From Canna indica (taxonomy: Eukaryota; Streptophyta; Magnoliopsida; Zingiberales; Cannaceae), in contig CP136890.1 in assembly GCA_034359265.1 (NCBI GenBank), positions 86,081,501-86,145,500 of the forward strand: a stretch of DNA of 64,000 nucleotides. Direction: 5' to 3'. Shown here in pieces: positions 34,701 to 46,700 of this stretch. The notes under the pieces are model-generated. The model searched no databases. It was given only the letters and a program-made list of their open reading frames with translations, and had not been told where the DNA came from. Position numbers and translations under genes: made by a program. Positions within the stretch are counted from its first letter, which is position 1. Each line of letters begins with the position of its first letter.

Positions 34701-37700
34701 GAGGAATTACCCAAAAACAGAATAGCATATTAAGAACATGGTTTAAAATCTCGGTACCGGTACCGGTTTCGGTCACCGGCCAGTACTGGTATATATACCG
34801 GTACCGTGCCGTACCGTACCGACACACGGTACGGACCGGTATGAAAATGCATACTGGCCGTTTTTTTTTTTCGTGACATACCGCCCGGTATCGCCCATAC
34901 CGGGCGGTATGAGCCATATACCGCCCATACCGGGCGGTATATGGCATCATACCGCCATATACCGCCCGGTATACACAATATACCCGGTTTTTTCAAATAC
35001 CGGGTATATCGTATACCGGAAACCTAAAAAACCGGTAAATACCGGACTTACCGTACCGTACCGACCGAGATTTTAAACCTTAATTAAGAATTCCCAAAAT
35101 CAGAATGTATTTATCAAGATTCCCAAATTTTCCGTAAAGACTTTTGGCGCAAAGTCTTTAAGAACTTAAATTTTTATTTAAATTAGAAATTTAATATATT
35201 TTCCATGTATTGAAGGCATTGCTTCATATTAAAGTCATCAAATCCAATTTTTTAAATATGAACCAAGGCTCTATACATAATAAATATATAAAATATTTCC
35301 AATTTAAATAAAAATTTGGGCTCTTAATGGATTTGCATCAGAAGTCTTTAAGGGCAATATGGGAATTGTTCTATATTGGTTCGGCTTTTGGGAACTTTTG
35401 ACATGTTTTTTGGTTTTCTTTTCGTTAATTCCTCAATTTAAAATATTTGTACATGCTACCGCTATCATGGTTTCAAATACAGATCGGTACCACCCAGTAC
35501 GGTCGATAAACACCGGTTTTCTGTTAAGAAATTAGTGGGCCTAACTCTACCCCAAAAGCTAGCTAAAAGGGGGATGATTGCCTAATCTATTTAAAGACTA
35601 TTTATACCACAACCTCAAGCAATGTGTGACTTTAACACCCCCCCCCTCACGCCCAGGATTGGACATCAACCACATCTGGAGCATGGAGTTCTACAGGTGG
35701 GCCCAGTATGAACCATAGGTTTGGCTCTGATACCATGTTAGAAAATCAGCCTTGGACTTAACTCCACCCCAAAGCTAGCTCGGGGGAGGACAACCCGAGC
35801 TATTTTAAAGGCTATCTTGACCGTATCATCAAGCAATGTGGGACTTTAACACCCCCCTTACGCTCAGATTGAATATATGGAGCTAGTGTGGAGTTTGCAG
35901 GACTGGGCATATGCGGGTGGCGCGTGGAGTTTGCAGGACTGAACATATGCAGTTGGCATAATATCAACCACACGATAGGCTTTGATACTATGTTAAGAAA
36001 TTAATGGGCCTAACTCAACCCCAAAAGCTAGCTCAAAGGGGGAGGATTGTCCAATCTATTTAAAGGCTATTTAGACCACAACCTCAAGCAATGTGAGACT
36101 GCAACACACCCCAGGATTGGACATTAACCACATATGGAGCGTGGAGTTCTACAGGTGGCCCAATATCAACCATAGGTTTGGCTCCGATAGCATATTAAGA
36201 TATTAGTAGGCGGTAGGCCTAACTCCCCCCATGAGCTAGCTTTCCGGGTGGAGTTAGACCCACTAATTTCTTAACATTGTGCCATCTGCAGATGTCCAGT
36301 CCTCCAAACTCCATGCTCCGGATGTGCAATCCTAGGCGTGAAGGGTGTGTGTTAAAGTCTCACATGGCTTAAATATATGATCAAGATAGCCTTTAAAATA
36401 GCTCAGAAGTTCTCTCCCCTTAAGCTAGCTTTTGGGGTGGAGTTAGGCCCACTAATTTCTTAACATTTTCCAAAAACTGTACCGGTACACCCCTACAAAG
36501 CTTGGTATGAGAGTGTACTGGATGTACCGCCTAGTACATGATTCCAACCGGTCCCAAATGGTATTCAGCCGTTACGGCCAGTTTTTTAAGGCTTTGGGGG
36601 CTATATAAAGCCCCTAAACCTTTCATTTAAGTGCAGTGTATGTGTGTTTGGAGCTTAAAATTATGTTTTGGAGCTTACATTTAAAAAAAAAGAAAAATCT
36701 CGGGACAAGTCAATACAGGCTTGTGTGTACCGAATCGTATCGATACCGATCATTCACCTAGATTAGTACTAGTAGTCTGGTACTAGATTTTAAACCATGC
36801 CATTGATACCAAACAATTTATACCAGACATTAAAAGAATGGGGAGGGGGATGCCCCTACTTAAACACCCTAAGCCTAAATCTCTCGCAATGCACAAGCTT
36901 ACGACTAGTCTTAAGTCTAGGGTATTGAAAACTCTTTAGCTTTTGGAATAGCTTGTGTCTACATACCCATGATTTCTTCTCTTGAATATTATTATATACT
37001 CAACCTTCATCCTACTTAACTCAAATCCATTTACTTTTTACAACTAATTCCAACTTGATTCTTGTCAATCAAAATTACACCATCAGCAAATAGCACACAC
37101 CAAGGGTATTATTCTTGAGATGACTAGTAAGTTCAATTGAACATTTGCCCAAATATGCATTGAATGCCTGAATAAAGAAAGAAAAATCTTATATCTAATA
37201 TATGAGGAAGTTCCACACATTGAAATAATAGTTTGCAAATTCATCTCCATAATGGTTATCCTTGTCTCCGCCCTTTCCTTCTTGAGATGACCAAATCTAA
37301 TCCCCAAACTAAAACCTAAAAGATAATCTTTACACCACAGATTGATTTGGTTCTCCATATCTTTTTGGTTGGATGGAATGAAATCATAAGGAATAGGAAT
37401 AAACAAGGAATAAAAATAGATAATGAATGAAATAGACAAGGAATAGTATTATTTTGTTTGGTTGACATTAACAATAGACAAGCAATTGAGAGGAAAACGA
37501 CTAAAATACCATTCCAAAAATATAATAAATTGTTGGAAATCCAGGATTGTTTGCCAGAAATCAGGGATTGGAAATCACAAATATTCTGAGAAATAATTGC
37601 AATCCAGGATTGATTGCTAGAGATAATTGCTTTAATGATTGCTGTAATTAGGGAGCAGTAATTATGAAATAAATTGTTGTAATTAGGGAAATGTAATTAG

Positions 37701-40700
37701 AGAGGATATTTTGTTTCCAATTTTTGTGTTTCCATTTATAGGTCAATTTCCTAGAATAGATTAGCAATCTAATTTGTATATATATACATGCTTGTATCAG
37801 ATGTTGATCAATGAAAAAAGTATTCCAGTTTTCCTCATGGTATTAGAGCCTTCAGTTTCTTTTCCTCCACTAAACCAGCCTTCATTGCTGATTATCCCTT
37901 CGGCTCTGTTTATCCTCTCTATTTTCCTCTCTCAAATCAACATGTCAACTACAATTATGTCATCTCAATCCCTCAATGAGAGATTGGCCGAGTATTCAGT
38001 CTACCTACAGAATGAAAAAAATTACATGAAATGGTCTCAGCTGGTCCGAACCTTTTTGAGACATTTGTTTTGTCCATGTTGTATCTCCGCTTCTCATCAG
38101 TGGCTTTTCCTATCTTCGCCGACCCTTCAACCAGTGGTGTGTGGAGCATAACTCCCCTTCGGCTTTCTTCTGCATTGATAATGGAAATGGTCTCGTTCAG
38201 TGAAGGTAATTCCTCTTTACCTAGAATCTGAATTCTCACTTGATCAAAATCCATATTTAGCCCAGCAATGAAATCATAAACTCGATCCCTCTCAATAAAG
38301 TTCTTCAATGTTGCTGCATCCTCACTACATCTCATCTCAATACATTGGTAATGGTCCATCTCTTGCCACAAACTTTTCGGCAGGTTGGCATACTTCGTGA
38401 CTAAACGTTCTCCTTGTTTTGTGGTCGAGAGTTTAGTTTTGATTTCAAATATACGTGCTGCATCCTTCACCTCAGAGTAGGTTTGTTGTGCAGCCTCCCA
38501 AATGTCCTTAGCCGTAGGTAAAAACATGAAAGTATCAGAAATTTCTGGTAACATGGAATTCCACAGCCAAGTCATGACCATGGAGTCTTCTTCATCCCAA
38601 GCATCAAATCTGGGATCTCCCTTCTTGGGTCCGGTACCAAGGAGATGTTGTCACAATATTATTCAGAATTTAACATACCAACTCAGTTACCTCCTAAAGT
38701 CTTCGGGTGTGTCACATTTGTTCATGTCCACTCTCATGGTCGGGATAAACTAGATCCTAGAGCTGTCAAGTGTGTTTTCATAGGGTACTCATCCACTCAA
38801 AAGGGGTATAAGTGTTATAAGTTATAACCCTATCACTCGTACAACATATGTCTCAGCAGATGTCACATTTGTAGAACAAGAAAGCTATTTCTTAAGTCCT
38901 TCTCTTCAGGGGGAGAGATCATATATGGAAGATAAGGACCTTTTCCTATGTGAACCACCCATGATGATCAACAAACACAGTCAACCAAGTCCATTCTAGC
39001 CGATCCAATTGAGCCCATTTCTACTTCAGACTCTGAAATTATTCCTAAAACCAAGGAGTAAACCACTAAGGAGCCCGTTGAGTCACCTTCTCCTTCCCCT
39101 TCCCCTGATGACATCTCAAAACTCACAAAACCACTTCAAGTCCGTTAAGAAATTAGTAGGCCTAACTCACTCCAAAAGCTAGCTCATGAGGAGAGAATTG
39201 CCCAAACTATTTAAAGGCTACCTTGGCCATATTTTTAACCAATGTGGGACTTTAACACACCCCCCTCACGCCCAGGATTGAACATCTGGAGCGTGGAGTT
39301 TTGCAAGACTGGACATTTGCGGGTGGCACAATATCAACCACATAATTGGCTCTGATACCATGTTAAGAAATTAGTGGGCCTAACTCACCCCAAAAGCTAG
39401 CTCATGAGGAGAGAATTGCCCAAACTATTTAAAGGCTACCTTGGCCATATTTTTAACCAATGTGGGACTTTAACAAGGTCTACTCAAAAAGAGTAAAGCC
39501 CGTGATCAATCCAGAGCAAGTTCAAGAATTTGAATCCACACTTGGGAATGAGGTAAGTTCACTTATAGAGAAATCATCTAATATCCTTGATTTAGATGAG
39601 CCCATATCCACAAGAAAGGGTGTTAGAAAGTTCACACTTCACACAACATCCTATATCCCAATTTGTATCCTTTGAAAGACTATCTACCTCACATAAAAAC
39701 TTCCTCACTCACCTAAACAATGTGGCCATTCCACAAACCCTATATGAAGCACTTAGTAAAGAGGAATGGAGATAGGCAATGAAAATTGAAATGGAAGCCT
39801 TGGAGAAAAATAAGACATGGGAGATAGTGGAATTACCCAGTGGAAAAAAACCAATAGGGTGCAAATGGGTGTTCACAGTGAAATATAAGGCAAATGGCTC
39901 TATTGAACGGTATAAAGCTAGGCTGGTGGCCAAAGGCTACACACAAACCCATGGGGTGGACTATCAGGAGACCTTTGCACCAGTGGCAAAGATGAATACG
40001 ATAAGAGTATTATTGTCTCTAGCAACTAATTATGATTGGCATTTACAACAGTTTGATGTGAAGAATGCTTTTCTGCATGGAGATCTTGAGGAGGAAATTT
40101 ATTTGGAGGTTCCACTAGGTTTTGGTATGAATCTAAAAGCCAATGGAGTGTGCAAATTATATAAAGCATTATATGGGCTTAAACAATCTCCTCGAGCACT
40201 AAAGTCATGTTGGCTATGAATTATAGACAGAGTCAAGGTGATCACACACTATTCATCAAGCATTCGGCCTCAGGGGGAGTTACTATCTTGATAATCTATG
40301 TTGATGACATTATAGTAACCGGGAAGCATTATGCAAGTATTTAGCAAGGGAATTTGAGATTAAGGATCTCGGAAAACTAAAGTACTTCCTAAGAATAGAA
40401 GTTGCTAGGTCCAAGGAGGGGATTTTTGTTTCACAACAGAAATATGTTCTCGACTTGTTGAAAGAGACATGCAAACTGAGGTGTAGACCAATTGACACTC
40501 TCATCGAGCCAAATCACAGACTAGGTGAAGCCACAAGGGAAGAAATAGTCGACAAAGGTATGTACCAACGACTCGTCGGGAAATTGATTTATTTGTCACA
40601 CACACGACCAGATATTGTATATGCTGTGAGTGTTGTAAGCCAATTCATGCAAAATCTTAAGGAGAGTCACCTTCATGCAGTATACAGGATCTTGCAGTAT

Positions 40701-43700
40701 TTAAAAGGTAGTCCTGGTAAAGGAATTATGTTCAAGAAAAGTAAAAGGATGGAACTTGAAGCATACTCAGATGCAGACTATGCGGACTATGCTGGTTCGA
40801 TTATTGATCGAAGATCAACATCTGGGTATTGTACGTTTCTTGGTGGAAATTTGGTAAATTGGAATAGTAAAAAACAACCCATGGTTGCTAGATCCACTGT
40901 AGAGGCAGAGTTCCGTTCTATGGCTCAAGGAAATGGTGAGTTGTTGTGGCTCAAGATTTTCTTAGATGATCTAAAGATAAAATGGGAGACACCGGTGAAG
41001 CTTAGGTGCTGTTTGGTTAGCGAAAATTATTTTCTGGTTTGGTTTCAGTGAAACTGAAAACTTGGTTTCGAAAACTTGGTTTTGGTTTCTAGTTTTCAGT
41101 TTTCTGAAAACGCGTTTGGTTAATAAAAACAACATCAGTTTTAGTTAGTTGAAATCAGTAAATATTTATTTGATTATAAAAAATAATATTAATTTTCCTT
41201 GAACATTTTTAGTAGCAATTAAATGTTTAGTTAGTTTACAAAATTAAATATTTGTTAATATGATTACAAAATATTTAAATGATTTAATTAATTAAGTTAT
41301 TGGTAATTTAAGATTTTTTTGTTCAATTAGATATAAAAATTAATTAATAGTTATTATAAAATTTCAAAAAAAAACAAGTCCAATGATCTAAAATTAGGTT
41401 TGATTAAATTATAAATAGACCAACTTTAAGAAAATTGAGTTATTTAAAATTTGGGTTTGAGTCAATTAGATATAAATTGGTTTAATTATTTTATAAATTT
41501 AAGATAAAAGTTTGAGTTAAAAATGATGATTTTTATTTTTATTTTTAAAAATTCGATATAGTTTGATTTATTTTTAAATTAATTAATTTCATAAAAAAAT
41601 ATTTATAATTACAAAGTTGTCACAACATTTTGATAACGAAATCGACAGTCTCGAAACCACAGAAAACAACATTCTGTTGTTTTCATTTTTATTAAGAAAA
41701 CTGGTTTCGTTTTCATTCTGGTTTCGATTCAGTTTCACGAAAACACTAAACCAAACACGTTTTCGCAAACAGTTTTGGTTTCAGTAAAACTGAAACCATG
41801 AAAACAGACTTGGTTTCGCTAACCAAACATGCCCTGGTGTTGTTTGGTTAGCGAAAATTATTTTCTGATTTGGTTTCAGTGAAACTGAAAACTTGGTTTC
41901 GAAAACTTGATTTTGGTTTCTAGTTTTCAGTTTTCTGAAAACGCGTTTGGTTAATAAAAACAACATCAGTTTTAGTTAGTTGAAATCAGTAAATATTTAT
42001 TTGATTATAAAAAATAATATTAATTTTTCTTAAACATTTTTAGTAGTAATTAAATGTTTAGTTAGTTTACAAAATTAAATATTTGTTAATATGATTACAA
42101 AATATTTAAATGATTTAATTAATTAAGTTATTGGTAATTTAAGATTTTTTTGTTCAATTAAATATAAAAATTAATTAATAGTTATTATAAAATTTCAAAA
42201 AAAAGACAAGTCCAATGATCTAAAATTAGGTTTGATTAAATTATAAATAGACCAACTTTAAGAAAATTGAGTTATTTAAAATTTGGGTTTGAGTCAATTA
42301 GATATAAATTGGTTTGATTATTTTATAAATTTAAGATAAAAGTTTGAGTTAAAAATGATGATTTTTATTTTTATTTTTAAAAATTCGATATAGTTTGATT
42401 TATTTTTAAATTAAATAATTTTATAAAAAAATATTTATAATTACAAAGTTGTCACAGCATTTTGATAACGAAACCGACAGTCTCGAAACCACAGAAAACA
42501 ATATTCTGTTATTTTCATTTTTATTAAGAAAACTGGTTTCGTTTTTATTCTGGTTTCGATTCAGTTTCACGAAAACACTAAACCAAACACGTTTTCGTAA
42601 GCAGTTTTGGTTTCAGTGAAACTGAAACCATGAAAACAGACTTGGTTTCGCTAACCAAACAGGTCCTTAAGGGCCCGTTTGGTTCGCAAACTGCCCATTA
42701 GGTGTAGGCGAAATGGCGACACTAGAGGAGGGGGTGAATAATGTGTTTACTAAATCTATTAGCCTAAATCCGATTTTAATCGTTTACTTAAATCGTTTAG
42801 GCAATTTGCGATTCAATGATTATATGTGGAAGCAATAAATGATTAAGCAATTAAAGCACAACAAAATGAAACAACGCAAACACAAGATTTATAGTGGTTT
42901 GGCCCCAATGCCTACTCCACTGCCTAAGCACTCCGCTTAGGATTTCCAAGCTAGTTTTACTAGATTAATTTACGTTTCCCTTACACAGAGGACTTTTCAC
43001 TTGAAGAGTCTCACTCTCGACCTAAGGTACTTCCACACCCAGAAGTCTTCGCCTTCTTATCGAGAGCACTCTTCCACCTCAACCCTAAGGGACAGCTAAA
43101 CTAATCCTAGTAAACACTAAATTTACACAAGTGGCTTTACTCCCTCACAACAGGAAACCACTTTCACACACAGCAAGACCTAACAACCTAGGTCTTCACA
43201 CACAAACCCAAATCAAAGAGAACGTTCAAATAACAGGTAAAATTACAATCAAAAGAGCTAAGAATAAAACCAATATTAAACGCTCTTTTGCAAGCCTTTG
43301 GCGCCTTCAACTCGTCAAGTGGTACCGCTTGATCAACACCCGAGTTGAGCGAAGCTTGTGCACTTGAAAAAGATTGTCGCGGAGAGAAACAGGGCGGACT
43401 GCAATTGATCGATTGGAAGGCTTAGATCTTCCCTTTGAATACTCAATAATTTCTGTAAGAATCAAGGAAGAAGGTTAAATGAAGTATATAAGGGTGTATT
43501 TATACCCTCGTGAAGAAACGATAGCTCAACAGATAGATTTCTATCCGTTGCAGGCCGTCGGTCGAATGGTCGGTCGGCCGGTCATTCGACCGCTTCCTTT
43601 TTTCCTGTGGTCGATCGACCGACGGGTCAACCGCCCACACGCAAATCTATCGATCCGCCCTTCGGTCGACCCATCGGTCGACCGTCGCGATCTCGCGTCT

Positions 43701-46700
43701 TCAGCAAACGTAGGTCGGTCGACCGGCGGGTCGACCACACCGAGCTACTGCCCAATTTGGGCTTCAATCGGTCGACCGACGTAGCTGCTGCGTTTTCTTC
43801 CCTAAGTTTCGGTCGACCCGTCGGTCGACCGAATGTCTACTGCCCCTTTTTACCTACAGTTGGTCAACCGCCCGGTCGACCGAACATAGCTTGAGATTGA
43901 TTTCTTCAGCCTTTTTCTTCCGCGCTTCATTTTCGGGTTCCGGCTTTCAACGCGCATCAACTTGGAGAGCTTTCATGTGATCTTTGAGCCCATCCAATAC
44001 GTCTTTGGTGCATGCGTCGCTTTTCGAAAAGTTTCCGCGACGAACCCGAGCGCGACGATCAATGTCCTTCTGATTTCCGATTTCTCCGATTTTTTCGATC
44101 GAGGACATCGAACGCTAATTGATATGGAACCTGAAAGATATTCTCAATGAAATTATTAGTTCCATGTTTGTTATCATCAAAACCATCAAAACCGAGATTA
44201 AGGCTAAGGTTGAAAACCTAAAGCCAACATTAGGGACAACAGCTATACCGTGTTTGTTTCGTCAAGAACATGACACGATATCCCGTCCCGTCCTGCGTTT
44301 GTATATTTTTAATGTTCAAATTCAATTATATATATATAAGTCTTCATACATAAAGTAGTCTTAAAATATTTTAATACATAATTTTTCTTTAATATATAGT
44401 ATCAAATATTTTAATACAATAAGAAATAAGTTTTCAACTAGTTTTCAATTAACTTAAAAGTATCACTCTTTTAAACTAATAGTTGAATACCACTAATGCT
44501 AGAATTTCAAGAGGAGAGCCAAAGTTTGAGTTCAATAATCAGCAACCACCATCTCAAGAGGCTGGAGAAGTTGAAGAGTGTATCAAATCAGTAATCATAC
44601 AATACTGCACATTCTCTTTTTTACTAAAGAGCTAAACTGAAACCATCTAAACTGATATTTTCAGCTGCTTGGCAAAGCATCCACACACAAAAATATTGAT
44701 CAACCACAAAAAAAATTCCATCACAAATAAATACTGATCAACCACACAAAAATACTGATCAATCACAAAAGTTTATAGATAAGGCAAGACCACTTTCTCA
44801 TTTGCATATATTCCAACATTTTACAATGCTAAAGGAAAATTCTACAGTTGAGATATGATGCTATGAGGAATATTGACATTCTAAGACTGAGCAAATAGGC
44901 TCTTCAAAACCTTTAAAAGCTCTTAATCTCCACAACTTTCCTCTACTATAGTGAGATGCAACCAGTATTGTGTCATCTTGTTATTGCCTTCTTCCAACTC
45001 TCATACCTAAGAACCTCAGCATTACTTGTTCATAGTGGTGGGGTTTTGGAGTTTGGATCAATGCAAGAGAAGACACCACCACCACACCAACAGCACCAAG
45101 CAATCCCTCAAATCCCAATCCCAGCAGGGAGTACACAACTCTTCAAGCATGGAAGTTAGCTATAACAGAGGACCCATCTGGAAACCTAGTCTCTTGGTCC
45201 TGATGTGTGCTCATACAATGGTGTCTTCTGCTCAGAACCACCTGAGGCCATCTCCTCCTCATCCCCTGTGGTTTCAGGCATAGATCTCAACCATGCTAAC
45301 CTCAAGGGTTCGCTGGTCAAGGAGCTCTCTTTCATCACATACTTCTCCATCCTCCACCTAAACAGCAACAGGTTCTCGGGCACCAATCCAGACTCCTTCG
45401 AAGAGCTCGTCTATCTTGACCTCAGGTTCAAAAGCACTCAGGTGAAGTCCCAGATGAGCTTTTTGTGAAGAACTTGGATGCCATATTTCTCAACAACCAG
45501 TTTGAAGGCCAGATCTCCATGAGTTGCGAGAGCTCCATTTGCGTCTTCATTAGGAATTCCATCCTCTGCAACTCGAGCTCCTTTGTGAACTCCATCCGCT
45601 GCTTCTCCATCTCCATTACCTATTGCAACTTCGAGCTCTCAACCCGTTCGTACACATCCGCTAGCCGGAGTATGTCCCGCATAAGCTCCTGCAGCTCTAC
45701 CGTCCTCCCTTATCCTGCATCCCTGGGGCAGCCTCTTGTCAATGGACGCCCTTGGCGGAGGGAACCCATTGGAGGAGTTAACGAATGAGCCCGATGACTT
45801 GGAGGACGCCTACAGCGGCGAAGACTTCGCCTTCATGAGAGGTGGATGGTTGCTTCTGTGCCGTTGGGGTACCGAGAAATAGAGAAGGCAGGCGGCGCCG
45901 CCTGCACTTCTTTATGCTGAGAGGTGCCGAGATGAGAGCAAGAGACGGAGGAGATCGAAAGAGAAGAGGAGATTGGAAGGAGATCGCTTACCAGAGAGGA
46001 GATGCGAGAGACCTCCCACAGCCACAAGCAAGCTCCTAGTAGATGCGCGCGAGACCCCTCCTCCCGATTAGGTTTTCTTGGGGGTATTTTGGTCTTTTAC
46101 AGCTCGTGTCCTCTGCCCAATTTCAGTGTACCGAGAAATTTCTCGGTACACCAAAATAGGCAGAAATCTTGCCTTGGACTCGAAAGTTATCCTGTCTCGG
46201 AGCCATTTTAGCAAACCAAACGGGGGACACGAACCGATGTTTTGTCCAGTTCCCCATTTTTTAGCAAACCAAACGGACCCTTATTGTGATAATAAGTCTG
46301 CAATCAACATTGCTCATAATCCAGTCCAACATGATAGGACTAAACACGTGGAAGTTGATAGACATTTCATATAGGAGAAGCTTGAAAGCGGTTCCTGTAC
46401 TCCCTATGTATCTACAAAAGGCCAACCAGCAGATGTCCTAAGGGTTTGGTAAGCTCAATGTTTCAAAAAATTATATGCAAGCTAGGGATGGAAAATATCT
46501 ACTCCCTAGCTTGAGGGGGAGTGTTGGAAATCAAGGATTGATTGCTAGAGATCAGGGATTGGAAATCACAAATATTATGAGAAATAATTGCAATCCAGGA
46601 TTGATTGCTAGAGATAATTGCTTTAATGATTGCTGTAATTAGGGAGCAGTAATTATGAAATAAATTATTGTAATTAGGGAAATGTAATTAGAGAGGATAT

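Larger units (their letters stand above)
42672..46278. mobile_element. hAT-like element carrying host gene fragments (contains a solo LTR)
   Basis: Ends gggcccgtttggttcgcaaa and agcaaaccaaacggaccc are inverted. From 44230 the sequence matches the element at 60057-61379 (gtttcgtcaagaacatgaca; and at 46127-46150 a 24-bp palindrome built on tgtaccgagaaa, shared with 61224-61247). It holds LRR-extensin and trihelix fragments. It interrupts Copia 1 RNase H, which continues at 46279. Confidence 0.75.

Noticed and set aside
43555..43885. CRISPR-like array
   Set aside because: Short palindromes without constant repeats or spacers, in a plant LTR.
43479..43894. Open frames rich in GRP and DRR motifs
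   Set aside because: They are translations of the GTCGAC palindrome cluster, open on both strands.
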